A DNA stretch of 64,000 nucleotides, from NCBI RefSeq assembly GCF_044458865.1, contig NZ_JBITIH010000021.1, forward strand, positions 1 to 64,000. Reading direction: 5' to 3'. This DNA is from Micromonospora_G sp044458865 (lineage in GTDB: Bacteria > Actinomycetota > Actinomycetes > Mycobacteriales > Micromonosporaceae). Position 1 is the first letter of the stretch, and every line of letters starts with the position of its first letter. This document shows, in pieces, positions 17,614-25,284 of the stretch. The translations under genes were made by a program, and so were the position numbers. The notes under the pieces were generated by a model, which did not search any database, was not told where the DNA came from, and saw only the letters and a list, made by a program, of their open reading frames with translations.

Positions 17614-18517
17614 AGACCCGCTCGCGTACGGCCGGTCCGGAGAGCGTCAGGTCGTGCAGGCCGCCGTCGAACCGGACCAGGGTTACGTGCCGTCCGATCG
17701 CCGGTGCCCAACGGGCCATGTCCGCCACGTTGAGTACGGAGTCCGCGAGCGTCGCCGACTCGTGCCAGGTGTTGACCCGGCAACTCCGGGTGGAGGCGGC
17801 GAGCAGGACGGGTACCCGGACGTCCAGTCCGCGCTGGAGCCGCCGCTGGCCCTGGCGGATCGCGGCAAGCCAGCCGGCCCGGACGGGGAAACCGACGAGC
17901 GGCTTCCAGGCGAGGTCGTAACTCCATTCGCCCCGGTGGTCGGTGTGCAGGCTCTGGCCGTACACCGGGGAGAGGGTGATGGGGACGACCAGGTACGGCA
18001 TCCGCCGGGCCAGCCTGGCGACGGCCGCCGCGAGGGGTCGACGGGCCAGCCACGGCGCGTTCAGGTCCAGGAACGGGCTGTTGAGGAAGAGTCCGTCGAT
18101 GATCGCCTCGTCCCGCCGGGCGTCGGCCCAGAGTGCCGCGAGCAGTCCGCCGGTCGAGTGTCCGTTGACCAGAAGGGTGCGGTTGCCGTCCTGGTCGCGG
18201 ATGATGCTCGCCGCCGCGTCGAGTTCGGGGAAGTACTCGCGCAGGTCGCGGCAGAAGTTCGGCGTCTGGTGCGGGAGCAGGCTGCGACCGTACTTGCGTA
18301 GGTCGAGTGCGTAGAAGTCCCAGCCACGCTCGACGTAGAAGTCGGCCAGGTGGGCCTGGAAGAAGTAGTCGGCGAACCCGTGCACGTAGAGCACGGCACG
18401 CCCGGTGGGGTGGTCGGCACCGCGACGTACCAGGGTGGCCAGCACGGGTCCCTCGTCGTCATGCCCGAGATCGATCGTCTGGTACTCGTACGCTCCGCCG
18501 AGCAGGTCCGGTTCCAC
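17429..18517 (-). CDS. alpha/beta hydrolase (monoglyceride lipase-like)
   Basis: A 362-residue serine hydrolase of the Hydrolase_4/lysophospholipase type: VLYVHGFADYFFQAHLAD, FYALDLRKYGRS, nucleophile elbow VNGHSTGGLLA and a late His in FDGGLHDLTLS. The last ~55 residues are a Pro/Ala/Thr-rich tail overlapping the DUF1444 gene by 185 bp. The GTG at 18517 was chosen because TAACGT lies seven bases upstream; the GTG at 18544 is the alternative. A lipid or ester substrate is likely but not identified. Confidence 0.82.
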   Translation of the reverse strand: MEPDLLGGAYEYQTIDLGHDDEGPVLATLVRRGADHPTGRAVLYVHGFADYFFQAHLADFYVERGWDFYALDLRKYGRSLLPHQTPNFCRDLREYFPELDAAASIIRDQDGNRTLLVNGHSTGGLLAALWADARRDEAIIDGLFLNSPFLDLNAPWLARRPLAAAVARLARRMPYLVVPITLSPVYGQSLHTDHRGEWSYDLAWKPLVGFPVRAGWLAAIRQGQRRLQRGLDVRVPVLLAASTRSCRVNTWHESATLADSVLNVADMARWAPAIGRHVTLVRFDGGLHDLTLSGPAVRERVFSELDRWVGAFLAPAPPAAATPTSAPPDPTPSSALEAQGVPDVRTAPDAPPTQTAPDARTA

Positions 18518-18524
18518 GCCGTCG

Positions 18525-18530
18525 ACGTTA
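18525..18530 (-). promoter_or_regulatory. -10 element for leaderless hydrolase transcript
   Basis: TAACGT on the minus strand, then seven bases, then GTG at 18517. It supports the shorter hydrolase start. Confidence 0.45.
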
Positions 18531-18564
18531 TCGCGCCGTACCACATTCGCGCTTGATCAGGTTT

Positions 18565-18592
18565 TTCTCCACAGCCTCGGGAGTTGTCCACA
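18565..18592 (+). promoter_or_regulatory. Two DnaA-box-like sites upstream of ssb
   Basis: TTGTCCACA at 18584-18592 equals the preferred actinomycete DnaA box, and TTCTCCACA at 18565-18573 differs at one position; both are on the plus strand, 19 bp apart. They lie about 105-130 bp upstream of the single-strand binding protein gene. No origin-like AT-rich cluster or dnaA/dnaN is nearby, so gene regulation by DnaA is the more likely role. Confidence 0.5.
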
Positions 18593-18694
18593 GTCTGTGG
18601 GCGGTCGGTGGCGTCACCGCCGGCAGACCGCCACGCTCGTCCGTGAGTCGACTCGATGTGGTGATCCCTGGACAGCCGTGAGAGTTACGGAGAG

Positions 18695-19444
18695 ATGATG
18701 TTCGATACCTATGTGACCATCGTGGGCAACGTGCTCACCGCGCCGGAATGGCGACGTACGACCCAGAGCGGCACGCTGGTGGCCAACTTCAAGGTCGCCT
18801 CGACCTCCCGCCGCCTCGACCGGGAGAGCGGGCGTTGGATCGACGGCAACAGCCTGCGCGTGCGGGTCAACTGCTGGCGCAAGCTCGCCGAGGGCGTCTC
18901 CTCGTCGGTGATGACCGGCGACCCGGTCATCGTGGTCGGCCGGATGTACACCCGCGACTGGGTCGACGACGCCGGCAACCACCGGACCATGTACGAGATG
19001 GAGGCGGTCGCCGTCGGCCACGACCTCTCCCGGGGGCGGGGACAGTTCGCCCGCAACCGTCCGACCATGACCACGAGTTCCGTCGAGGACGGCGAAGCCG
19101 AGCACCGCGTCCAGGGCGAGCCGACCGAACCGGTGTCGGACGAACTGGTGCCGGCCCGGCTCGACGGCCCGGACGGTGAGGAGGAGTCGCGTACCTTCCT
19201 GACCCTCCGCGATGAGTTGCCGGAACTGCCGCCCCACGACCTGACCGACCTCGGGCAACACGAGGTGCCGCCGGACGAGTTGGCAGGCGGGAACCCGCCG
19301 GTGGACGTGCCGGTCGACCGGATTCTGTCGGGCGGGCCGGAGGACGACGAGTTCGACGGGGGTGACCCGGCGACGGGGGCCGACGGCCCGCAGGTGGGCG
19401 GCCGGGCCCGACGTGGGCGGGCCAGGGTGCCCGTGCCGGCCTGA
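18695..19444 (+). CDS. ssb: Single-stranded DNA-binding protein
   Basis: A 249-residue SSB. The N-terminal ~115 residues are the OB fold (FDTYVTIVGNVLTAPEWRR, VANFKVASTSRR, VNCWRKLAEGV, VIVVGRMYTRDW). The tail is long, acidic and Pro-rich but ends RARVPVPA and lacks the DDDIPF tip with which replicative SSB recruits partners. It is therefore probably a secondary SSB (SsbB-like or competence/recombination role) rather than the main one. GGAGAG lies directly before tandem ATGs at 18695 and 18698. Two DnaA-box-like sites lie upstream. Confidence 0.85.
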   Translation: MMFDTYVTIVGNVLTAPEWRRTTQSGTLVANFKVASTSRRLDRESGRWIDGNSLRVRVNCWRKLAEGVSSSVMTGDPVIVVGRMYTRDWVDDAGNHRTMYEMEAVAVGHDLSRGRGQFARNRPTMTTSSVEDGEAEHRVQGEPTEPVSDELVPARLDGPDGEEESRTFLTLRDELPELPPHDLTDLGQHEVPPDELAGGNPPVDVPVDRILSGGPEDDEFDGGDPATGADGPQVGGRARRGRARVPVPA

Positions 19445-19471
19445 TCGGTCCGCCGGTCGCCACCGGCGGTG

Positions 19472-19507
19472 GGGGAGGCGGGCGTCGGGGGAGCCGCCCG
19501 CCTCCCC
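19472..19507 (+). terminator. Terminator after ssb
   Basis: A perfect 12-bp stem (19472-19483 with 19496-19507, GGGGAGGCGGGC) and a 12-nt loop. Its right arm falls within the repeat found again at 21583-21610. Confidence 0.75.
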
Positions 19508-19542
19508 AGCACACCAAACGGCTGGCCACGACGAGCACGACA
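19488..19542 (+). repeat. Bracketing repeat, left copy
   Basis: Two blocks: 19488-19515 matches 21583-21610 at 27 of 28 bases, and GGCCACGACGAGCACGACA (19524-19542) is identical to 21685-21703. The blocks are 8 bp apart here but 74 bp apart in the right copy. They bracket the XRE/DUF397 patch. Confidence 0.85.
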
Positions 19543-19834
19543 GCGTCGGGTTCCTGTTCAAGCGAAGACCCGCCCTGGGGCGTCGTCCACGGGGGAAGAC
19601 GACGCACCCGGACCACCATCGACGGAAGACGGACAACGCGTCACCTCCTCGTAATGGGCAGGGCCGCCCCGTCCGAGTGCGCGGGTTGCGGGGCGGCCCC
19701 CGGTTCCGTCCGTCCACGTCCGGCCTGAGCACCGGGAGGATTCGAGCGGTTTCCGTTGCTCATAGTTTTGTGATCGAGGGACTACGCTTGGAAGACGAAC
19801 GATGCTTTCAGGACCTTTCAAGGAAGGCCCCCCG

Positions 19835-20899
19835 GTGAGCGATCTAGGCGCCCAGTTACGGCAGGCTCGGGCCGAGGCCGGCGTTACGTTGGCCTACATC
19901 GCGGCGCGCTCCTGCTATTCGGCAACCCACCTCAGCAACGTCGAGGCAGGACGCCGCACCGCGACGGACGATGTCGTGCTCGCGTACGCGCGGGCGTTGG
20001 GAGGTGCGGACGTGAACCGACGACAGCTACTCGCGGCGGGCGTCGTGGGTCCGGTTGCGGCCTCGGAACTTATCCGAACCGGCTTCAGCGCAGCACTCGA
20101 CGGCCGAGGGGCGGAGGAGGACTGGCGCGAACGCGTCGCCCAGTACGGGCGGGACTACATGGAAATTGGCGCGGACGCCCTACAAGCCAGGCTCGCGGGT
20201 GACCTGGTCGTGATGCAGCAGCACCTAGACACGCCACGTATGTGGGCGAGCGCCGCGCGGGCGCTCGCGGTCTACGGGAAGACCACTAAGGACCCACGCG
20301 AGGCAATCCGGTGGTATGACCTCGCCGCGACGGCCGCCGACCGCTCCGAAGACCTTGGCATTCGTGTGTGGGTGCGAGGCCGGGCAGCGATCGCTCTTGC
20401 GTACGAGGGGGCGGCCCTCAACATCGCGAAGCGGTACTCGGACGAAGCGATCGGCCTGTCCGACCAACCCTCGCTCGGGCGCCTGAACGCCCTCATGGCA
20501 CGTGCGCACGTAGCGGCCGGGCGTGGAGACCTGGGCGGGGCTGTCGCCTCGGACGAGGACGCCCGGCGGGTCTTCGATCGGGTCGCGTCCGACGAGTTGG
20601 TGTCGGACTTCGCGGTGCCAGCCTGGCGGATGGCCACGTTTCGGTCGATGCTCTACGCGCGGCTCGGTGTCGTCGGTGCGGGCAGCGAAGCGCAGGACGA
20701 GGCCGACCGACTACGGCCGGCGGCGCTGACCAGGTTCGCAACGCACATCGAACTACACCGGGGCCTCATGATGGCGAAATCCGGAGACAAGACCGCAGGC
20801 GTGGCGTACGCCCGGCGGGCCTGGGCGGGGCTGCCAGTTGACCGCCGGTCACAGACCCTCGGGCTTGTGCTTCAGGAGGTCGAGCGGGCGGCACGCTGA
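19835..20899 (+). CDS. XRE family regulator with TPR-like domain
   Basis: A 354-residue protein with an N-terminal Cro/CI helix-turn-helix (LGAQLRQARAEAGVTLAYIA ... YSATHLSNVEAGRRTAT) and a helical-repeat C-terminal region (repeated WASAARALAVYG, IRVWVRGRAAIALAYEG, ALMARAHVAAGRGDLGGAV) like TPR-containing regulators. AAGGAAGG seven bases before the GTG at 19835 sets the start over the ATG at 19802. A DUF397 gene lies 0.4 kb downstream, a common actinomycete pairing. Composition is slightly less GC-rich than neighbours, and repeats bracket the patch. Confidence 0.85.
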   Translation: MSDLGAQLRQARAEAGVTLAYIAARSCYSATHLSNVEAGRRTATDDVVLAYARALGGADVNRRQLLAAGVVGPVAASELIRTGFSAALDGRGAEEDWRERVAQYGRDYMEIGADALQARLAGDLVVMQQHLDTPRMWASAARALAVYGKTTKDPREAIRWYDLAATAADRSEDLGIRVWVRGRAAIALAYEGAALNIAKRYSDEAIGLSDQPSLGRLNALMARAHVAAGRGDLGGAVASDEDARRVFDRVASDELVSDFAVPAWRMATFRSMLYARLGVVGAGSEAQDEADRLRPAALTRFATHIELHRGLMMAKSGDKTAGVAYARRAWAGLPVDRRSQTLGLVLQEVERAAR

Positions 20900-20996
20900 C
20901 CAACGCCCCCGTGCCAGCCGGCTGGCGCATGGTGAGCTACTGCCGAGATCGAGAAGGCGAGGAATGGTCATCGCCCCGCTGACTCGACCGGGCGGG

Positions 20997-21158
20997 TCAG
21001 GTGGTTGGGGTCGAGCCTGGGTCCATGTGACCTTGAAGCTCACTTCGCCACTCCGCGAATCGCGTCCGGAGCGTGGCGAGTTCCGCCGGGGTGATGCCGT
21101 AGAAATCGATCGCCGCGTCCGTAGTCGCACTCCGTCCGTAGTCGCACTCCCGAGCCCA
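20997..21158 (-). pseudogene. Decayed minus-strand coding fragment
   Basis: Between an in-frame TAG (21161-21159) and a TGA (20999-20997) the minus strand reads 53 residues, including DAAIDFYGITPAELATLRTRF and AEWRSELQGHM. This looks like a genuine helical protein end but has no start codon. A 17-bp tandem duplication (21116-21149) interrupts its upstream part. It is best explained as the remains of a small gene. Confidence 0.35.
21116..21149. repeat. Perfect 17-bp tandem duplication
   Basis: CGTCCGTAGTCGCACTC occurs twice in a row (21116-21132 and 21133-21149). A 17-bp unit shifts any reading frame through it, consistent with the nearby coding remnant being inactive. Confidence 0.9.
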
Positions 21159-21185
21159 CTACGGTTTACAGCGAGTCACTAACGG

Positions 21186-21317
21186 GTGCCCTGTATCTCG
21201 ACAGGCAGACGGAAGTTGCGTCGTACTCTGCGACTTGGAAGGCGCTTGGAAGGTCTGGCGCGCGACGTAGACCGGTCGGCCGACCTGTTGATCATGATCG
21301 CCAAGGAGATGGAGTGA
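21186..21317 (+). CDS. Small reading frame coupled to the DUF397 gene
   Basis: 43 codons from a GTG at 21186 to a TGA at 21315-21317. Its end (LEGLARDVDRSADLLIMIAKEME) looks like a natural protein C-terminus, and the stop overlaps the DUF397 start (TGATG). It may be a short real gene or the surviving 3' end of the XRE partner that normally precedes DUF397. No ribosome site is evident at the GTG. Confidence 0.35.
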   Translation: MPCISTGRRKLRRTLRLGRRLEGLARDVDRSADLLIMIAKEME

Positions 21318-21508
21318 TGAGCAACCAAACCGGTGCCGTGTGGCGCAAGAGCACTCGCAGCAGCGGGAATCAGGGAAACTGCGTGGAGGTGGCCGACAAC
21401 ATCGCCAGCCGCGTCCTCGTCCGCGACAGCAAGGACCCGGCTGGGCCGGCCCTGACTTTTGGCCCCGAGGCGTGGCGGGCCTTCGTTGGCCTTGCCAAGC
21501 AGTTCTGA
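21317..21508 (+). CDS. DUF397 domain protein
   Basis: A 63-residue DUF397 protein: VWRKSTRSSGNQGNCVEVAD, then VLVRDSKDPAGPAL and FGPEAWRAFVG, the full family pattern. These small proteins usually sit beside XRE regulators in actinomycetes and are linked to regulatory or toxin-antitoxin-like pairs, but their activity is unproven. AAGGAG lies eight bases before the ATG. The closest intact XRE gene is at 19835. Confidence 0.88.
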   Translation: MSNQTGAVWRKSTRSSGNQGNCVEVADNIASRVLVRDSKDPAGPALTFGPEAWRAFVGLAKQF

Positions 21509-21582
21509 CGACCTAACGCGCCCCCGTGCCTGGAGGACCGGTGCGGGGGCGTTGCCATGCCCGCCACGACGTTGAGGCATCA

Positions 21583-21703
21583 GGGGAGCCGCCCGCCTCC
21601 CCGGCACACCGGTCGGCTGGCTAGGCTGCGGCCGGGGGTGATCGGCGTGCGACCGGAGACGATCATTCGTCGGGCCGGACAGCCGGCCACGACGAGCACG
21701 ACA
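21583..21703 (+). repeat. Bracketing repeat, right copy
   Basis: Blocks 21583-21610 and 21685-21703 repeat the left copy (19488-19515, 19524-19542). The right copy extends into the leader and first codons of cobD, separated by 74 bp not present on the left. Confidence 0.85.
21622..21627 (+). promoter_or_regulatory. -10 element and ribosome site before cobD
   Basis: TAGGCT (21622-21627) is followed at 21634-21643 by CGGGGGTGATC, close to the full anti-Shine-Dalgarno complement, and then the GTG at 21647. This decides the cobD start. Confidence 0.5.
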
Positions 21704-22768
21704 CAATCGGGCAGCGGCCCGAGAGCCGGCCTGAGCCGGGTGCGGCTGGGCAGCGGCACGGCCAACGCGGCCGGTCTGGCTGCCGGCTACGCGCTCGACG
21801 CGCTCTTCGGCGACCCCCGTCGATTCCACCCGGTCGCCGGGTTCGGGCAGGCGGCGGCAGCCCTCGAAAACCGACTCTACCGGCCGAACCGCTCAGCGGG
21901 GGCGGCGTACGCGGCGCTGGCGGTGGGCGTACCGGTGCTGGTGGCGGTGGCTGCGGCGACCGCGACCCGGCAGCGGCCGATCGCCCGTGCGGCGCTGGTC
22001 GCGGCCGGCACCTGGACCGTGCTCGGCGGCCGGACCCTGCGGCACGAGGCGACGGTGATGGGCCGGGCACTGCGCCAGGGCGACCTGCCGGCGGCCCGTG
22101 GACGACTGAACCATCTCTGCGGACGAGACCCGTCGATGCTCGACGAGCCCGAACTGGCCCGTGCGACGGTCGAGTCGGTGGCCGAGAACACCTCCGACGC
22201 CGTGGTCGCGCCCCTGGTCTGGGGTGCCGTGGCGGGACTCCCCGGACTGATCGGATACCGGGCGGTGAACACCCTGGACGCGATGGTCGGACACCGGTCG
22301 CCCCGGTACGCGCGCTTCGGCACCGCCGCCGCCCGCCTCGACGACCTGCTCAACCTGGTGCCGTCCCGGCTGACCGCGCTGCTCACCATCGTCACCGCGC
22401 CGACCGTACGCGGCGACCGTGGTCGCGCCTGGCGGATCTGGCGCCGGGACCGCAACGATCACCCCAGCCCGAACTCCGGGCAGTGCGAGTCGGCGATGGC
22501 CGGTGCCCTCGGGGTCCGGCTCGGCGGACGTAACGTCTACTTCGGACGGTCGGAGGTTCGCCCGTTCCTCGGTGACGGGCCCCGGCCAGAGGCGCGGCAC
22601 ATCCGTCGCGCCGCCCGGCTCTCCGGCAGCGTCGGGCTGGCCGCGTTGGGCGTCGCGGTGACGTACGCGATCACCGCACGACCCCGGCGGGCGCTGCTCG
22701 GCGGTCTGGCCCGGGTGGTCCGGTCCCGGGCGCTTCGCCCCGGTTCGCCCACCGGGGTACGCCGATGA
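21647..22768 (+). CDS. cobD: Adenosylcobinamide-phosphate synthase (CobD/CbiB)
   Basis: A 373-residue integral membrane protein of the CobD/CbiB family, which attaches the aminopropanol arm to cobyric acid. Family marks are AAGYALDALFGDPRRFHPVAGFG, ATVESVAENTSDAVVAPLVWG, VNTLDAMVGHRSPRYARFG and HPSPNSGQCESAMAGAL. Hydrophobic stretches near 120-150, 245-260 and the C-terminus are membrane segments. The first ~45 residues are atypical and come from the repeat block, so a GTG at 21740 remains possible. The stop overlaps cobQ by four bases. Confidence 0.9.
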   Translation: MRPETIIRRAGQPATTSTTQSGSGPRAGLSRVRLGSGTANAAGLAAGYALDALFGDPRRFHPVAGFGQAAAALENRLYRPNRSAGAAYAALAVGVPVLVAVAAATATRQRPIARAALVAAGTWTVLGGRTLRHEATVMGRALRQGDLPAARGRLNHLCGRDPSMLDEPELARATVESVAENTSDAVVAPLVWGAVAGLPGLIGYRAVNTLDAMVGHRSPRYARFGTAAARLDDLLNLVPSRLTALLTIVTAPTVRGDRGRAWRIWRRDRNDHPSPNSGQCESAMAGALGVRLGGRNVYFGRSEVRPFLGDGPRPEARHIRRAARLSGSVGLAALGVAVTYAITARPRRALLGGLARVVRSRALRPGSPTGVRR

Positions 22769-24384
22769 GCGGCGGCCTGCTCGTCGCCGGAACCACCTCC
22801 GACGCCGGCAAGAGCGTGCTCACCGCCGGCATCTGCCGCTGGTTGTTCCGGCGCGGGGTCAGGGTGGCCCCGTTCAAGGCGCAGAACATGTCCAACAACT
22901 CGGCGGTGGTGGTCGGGCCGGACGGCCGGGGTGGCGAGATCGGCCGGGCCCAGGCCATGCAGGCCGCCGCCTGTGGGCTCGCCCCCGATCTGCGTTTCAA
23001 TCCGGTGCTGCTCAAGCCCGGCAGCGACCTGTCCAGCCAGGTCGTGCTCCTCGGTGAGGCGCTGCGGGAGCCGGTCGCGCGATCCGGAGCAGGCGCGCGG
23101 ACCGAGGCGGGCCCCGACGGGTCCCCGGCATCAGGGACCACCTCGATCACCGCCACCAACTTCCGGACGCTGCGGCCCCGGCTCGCCCGAACCGCCTTCG
23201 CCGCCCTGGCCGAACTGCGCGCCGAATACGACGTGGTGATCTGCGAGGGCGCCGGCAGCCCGGCCGAGATCAACCTGCGGGACACCGACTACGTCAACAT
23301 GGGGCTGGCCCGGCACGCCAGCCTGCCCACCATCGTCGTCGCCGACATCGACCGGGGTGGTGTCTTCGCGTCGCTGTTCGGCACCGTCGCCCTGCTCGAC
23401 GCCGCCGACCAGGCGCTCATCGCCGGCTTTGTGATCAACAAGTTCCGGGGGGACCTCGGCCTGCTCCAACCCGGCATCGACATGCTCGGCAACGTCACCG
23501 GCCGCCCCACGTACGGGGTGTTGCCGTGGGACCGGGACCTGTGGCTCGACGCCGAGGACTCGCTCGCGTACGACCGGCTGCTCGGTCGGCCGGCGCCGCC
23601 ACGCGGCACCGAGTGGCTGGACGTGGCGGTGGTCCGGTTGCCGCGCATCTCCAACGCCACCGACCTGGAGGCACTCGCCACCGAACCCGGGGTACGGGTC
23701 CGGCTCACCGTGGAGCCGGGCGAGGTCGCCGCCGCCGACCTGGTCGTGCTCCCCGGCACCAAGTCCACCGTCGACGACCTGGCGTGGCTGCGCCGTACCG
23801 GCCTCGCCGACGCGGTGCACGCACACGCCGCCGCCGGACGGCCGCTGCTCGGCATCTGCGGCGGGTTCCAGATGCTGTCCCGCGTCATCCACGACGAGGT
23901 CGAGAGCCGACAGGGCACCGTCGAGGGGCTGGGTCTGCTGCCGATGGAGATCGCGTTCGACCCGCGCAAGACGGTGACCCGATCGGTGGGCGCGGCCTAC
24001 GAGTCGCTTCCGGTGCACGGCTACGAGATCCACCACGGGTACGTCTCCCACACCGACCCCGGGCTGCCACCGCTGCTGACGTACGCCGACGGTCGTACCG
24101 AAGGGGCGAACCTCGGTGCCGTACTCGGTACCCACTGGCACGGGGCGTTCGAGTCGGACGGGTTCCGCCGCCGATTCCTGACCGAGGCGGCCCGGCTCGC
24201 CGGCCGGCACGGTTTCCAGGTGGCACCGGACACGTCCTTCGCCGCCGCCCGGGAGCGGACCCTGGACCTGCTCGGCGACCTGGTGGAGGAACACCTCGAC
24301 ACCGACGCGCTCTGGCGTCTGGTCGAAAGCGGCCCACCGGCCGGGTTGCCCTTCATCCCACCGGGCGCACCACCCGCCGGTTAG
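22765..24384 (+). CDS. cobQ: Cobyric acid synthase
   Basis: A 539-residue amidotransferase that amidates four side chains of adenosylcobyrinate a,c-diamide. The synthetase half starts VAGTTSDAGKSVLTAGICRW (P-loop) with PFKAQNMSNNSAVV and FVINKFRGDLGLLQPG. The class I glutaminase half has nucleophile Cys in LLGICGGFQML and His in GYEIHHGYVSH. A Gly/Ala/Ser-rich insertion (~110-128) is present. It overlaps cobD by four bases (ATGA), so the genes are coupled and act in succession. Confidence 0.96.
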   Translation: MSGGLLVAGTTSDAGKSVLTAGICRWLFRRGVRVAPFKAQNMSNNSAVVVGPDGRGGEIGRAQAMQAAACGLAPDLRFNPVLLKPGSDLSSQVVLLGEALREPVARSGAGARTEAGPDGSPASGTTSITATNFRTLRPRLARTAFAALAELRAEYDVVICEGAGSPAEINLRDTDYVNMGLARHASLPTIVVADIDRGGVFASLFGTVALLDAADQALIAGFVINKFRGDLGLLQPGIDMLGNVTGRPTYGVLPWDRDLWLDAEDSLAYDRLLGRPAPPRGTEWLDVAVVRLPRISNATDLEALATEPGVRVRLTVEPGEVAAADLVVLPGTKSTVDDLAWLRRTGLADAVHAHAAAGRPLLGICGGFQMLSRVIHDEVESRQGTVEGLGLLPMEIAFDPRKTVTRSVGAAYESLPVHGYEIHHGYVSHTDPGLPPLLTYADGRTEGANLGAVLGTHWHGAFESDGFRRRFLTEAARLAGRHGFQVAPDTSFAAARERTLDLLGDLVEEHLDTDALWRLVESGPPAGLPFIPPGAPPAG

Positions 24385-24438
24385 CGCACCGCCCGTCGGT
24401 TAGCGCGCTGCCCGCCGTCCGGGTGCCGGGGTGGGCGG

Positions 24439-24444
24439 TAGCGT
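24439..24444 (+). promoter_or_regulatory. -10 element for leaderless kinase transcript
   Basis: TAGCGT, six bases, then the GTG at 24451; no ribosome site fits. Confidence 0.5.
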
Positions 24445-24450
24445 GCCGGG

Positions 24451-25152
24451 GTGACCGAGTGGGTGGAGACGTTTCCGGAGCTGGCACGGCGGATCATGGG
24501 GCGGCCGGCGCGACTCGGGCGGACCCGCTTGGTTGCGGTCGACGGCCCCAGCGGCGCGGGTAAGAGCGTCTTCGCCGGCCGTCTCGCCGCCGCGCTGAGC
24601 GCGGTGCCGGTGCCGGTGCCGGTCGAGCTGACCGGCGACGGCCCGGTCGAGCCGCTGGACCTGGGGGCGGGCGAGGACGTGCCGGTGGTGCGGACCGATG
24701 ACCTGCTCGCCGGTTGGGATGACCAGCTCACCTTCTGGCCCAGGCTGGACGAGTGGGTGTTGGCTCCGCTGCGGGCCGCGAGGCCCGGACGCTACCGCCG
24801 CTACGACTGGGCCGTGGGCGCCTTCGGCCCCGACTGGGTGACCGTGCCGCCCGCGCCGGTGGTGGTCATCGAGGGGGTCAGCTCCAGCCGGGCCGGCATC
24901 GCCCCGGAACTGAGCCTGGCGATCTTCGTGACCGCGCCACCCCGGCTCCGACTGGACCGGGTGTTGGCCCGCGACGGGGCGGAGGTGTTGCCGGACCTGA
25001 CCCGGTGGCGGCAGGGGGAGCGCCGGCACTTCGCGGCGGACGCCACCGCCGATCGGGCCGACCTCGTGGTCGACGGTGCTCCCGGCGCCGGGGCGATTGA
25101 TCACGCCACCACCGCGCTCGACCAGGACATCCACTACATTCGATTGCGGTGA
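24451..25152 (+). CDS. Uridine kinase-like P-loop protein
   Basis: A 233-residue NTPase with Walker A GPSGAGKS near residues 32-39 and downstream RTDDLLAGWDDQ and VVIEGVSSSRAG, which match the uridine kinase/phosphoribulokinase fold used in actinobacterial proteins of unknown substrate. A Val-Pro repeat (VPVPVPVEL, ~53-61) is unusual. It follows cobQ but has its own probable promoter. It is not CobU-like in motif order, so a role in cobalamin synthesis is not supported. Confidence 0.75.
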   Translation: MTEWVETFPELARRIMGRPARLGRTRLVAVDGPSGAGKSVFAGRLAAALSAVPVPVPVELTGDGPVEPLDLGAGEDVPVVRTDDLLAGWDDQLTFWPRLDEWVLAPLRAARPGRYRRYDWAVGAFGPDWVTVPPAPVVVIEGVSSSRAGIAPELSLAIFVTAPPRLRLDRVLARDGAEVLPDLTRWRQGERRHFAADATADRADLVVDGAPGAGAIDHATTALDQDIHYIRLR

Positions 25153-25271
25153 CTCGCAGGTCTCGCCCCGAAAAGCGTCCATCGGTGCCGGCGGCGCGGG
25201 CGGCCCCGCTCCGGAAGCCTCGGCTGAGCTCGTTCGGTGGGCTCCCCGCGCGGGTCACGGTAAGTCCGGCC

Positions 25272-25277
25272 TACGAT
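25272..25277 (+). promoter_or_regulatory. -10 element for leaderless M20 peptidase transcript
   Basis: TACGAT, seven bases, then the ATG at 25285. Confidence 0.5.
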
Positions 25278-25284
25278 TCCGGTC

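Larger units (their letters stand above)
19445..19834. other. Intergenic region after ssb (390 bp)
   Basis: It holds the ssb terminator (19472-19507), two sequence blocks repeated at 21583-21703, and a region around 19745-19800 that probably carries the XRE promoter (TAGTTTTGTGATCG ... TACGCT). No gene is seen. Confidence 0.5.

Noticed and set aside
18565..18600. Replication origin
   Set aside because: Only two DnaA-box-like sites, no AT-rich unwinding region, and no dnaA, dnaN or recF nearby.
24451..25152. P-loop protein as CobU (adenosylcobinamide kinase)
   Set aside because: Position after cobQ is suggestive, but the motif order is that of uridine kinase-like proteins and CobU's distinctive GGxRSGKS start is absent.
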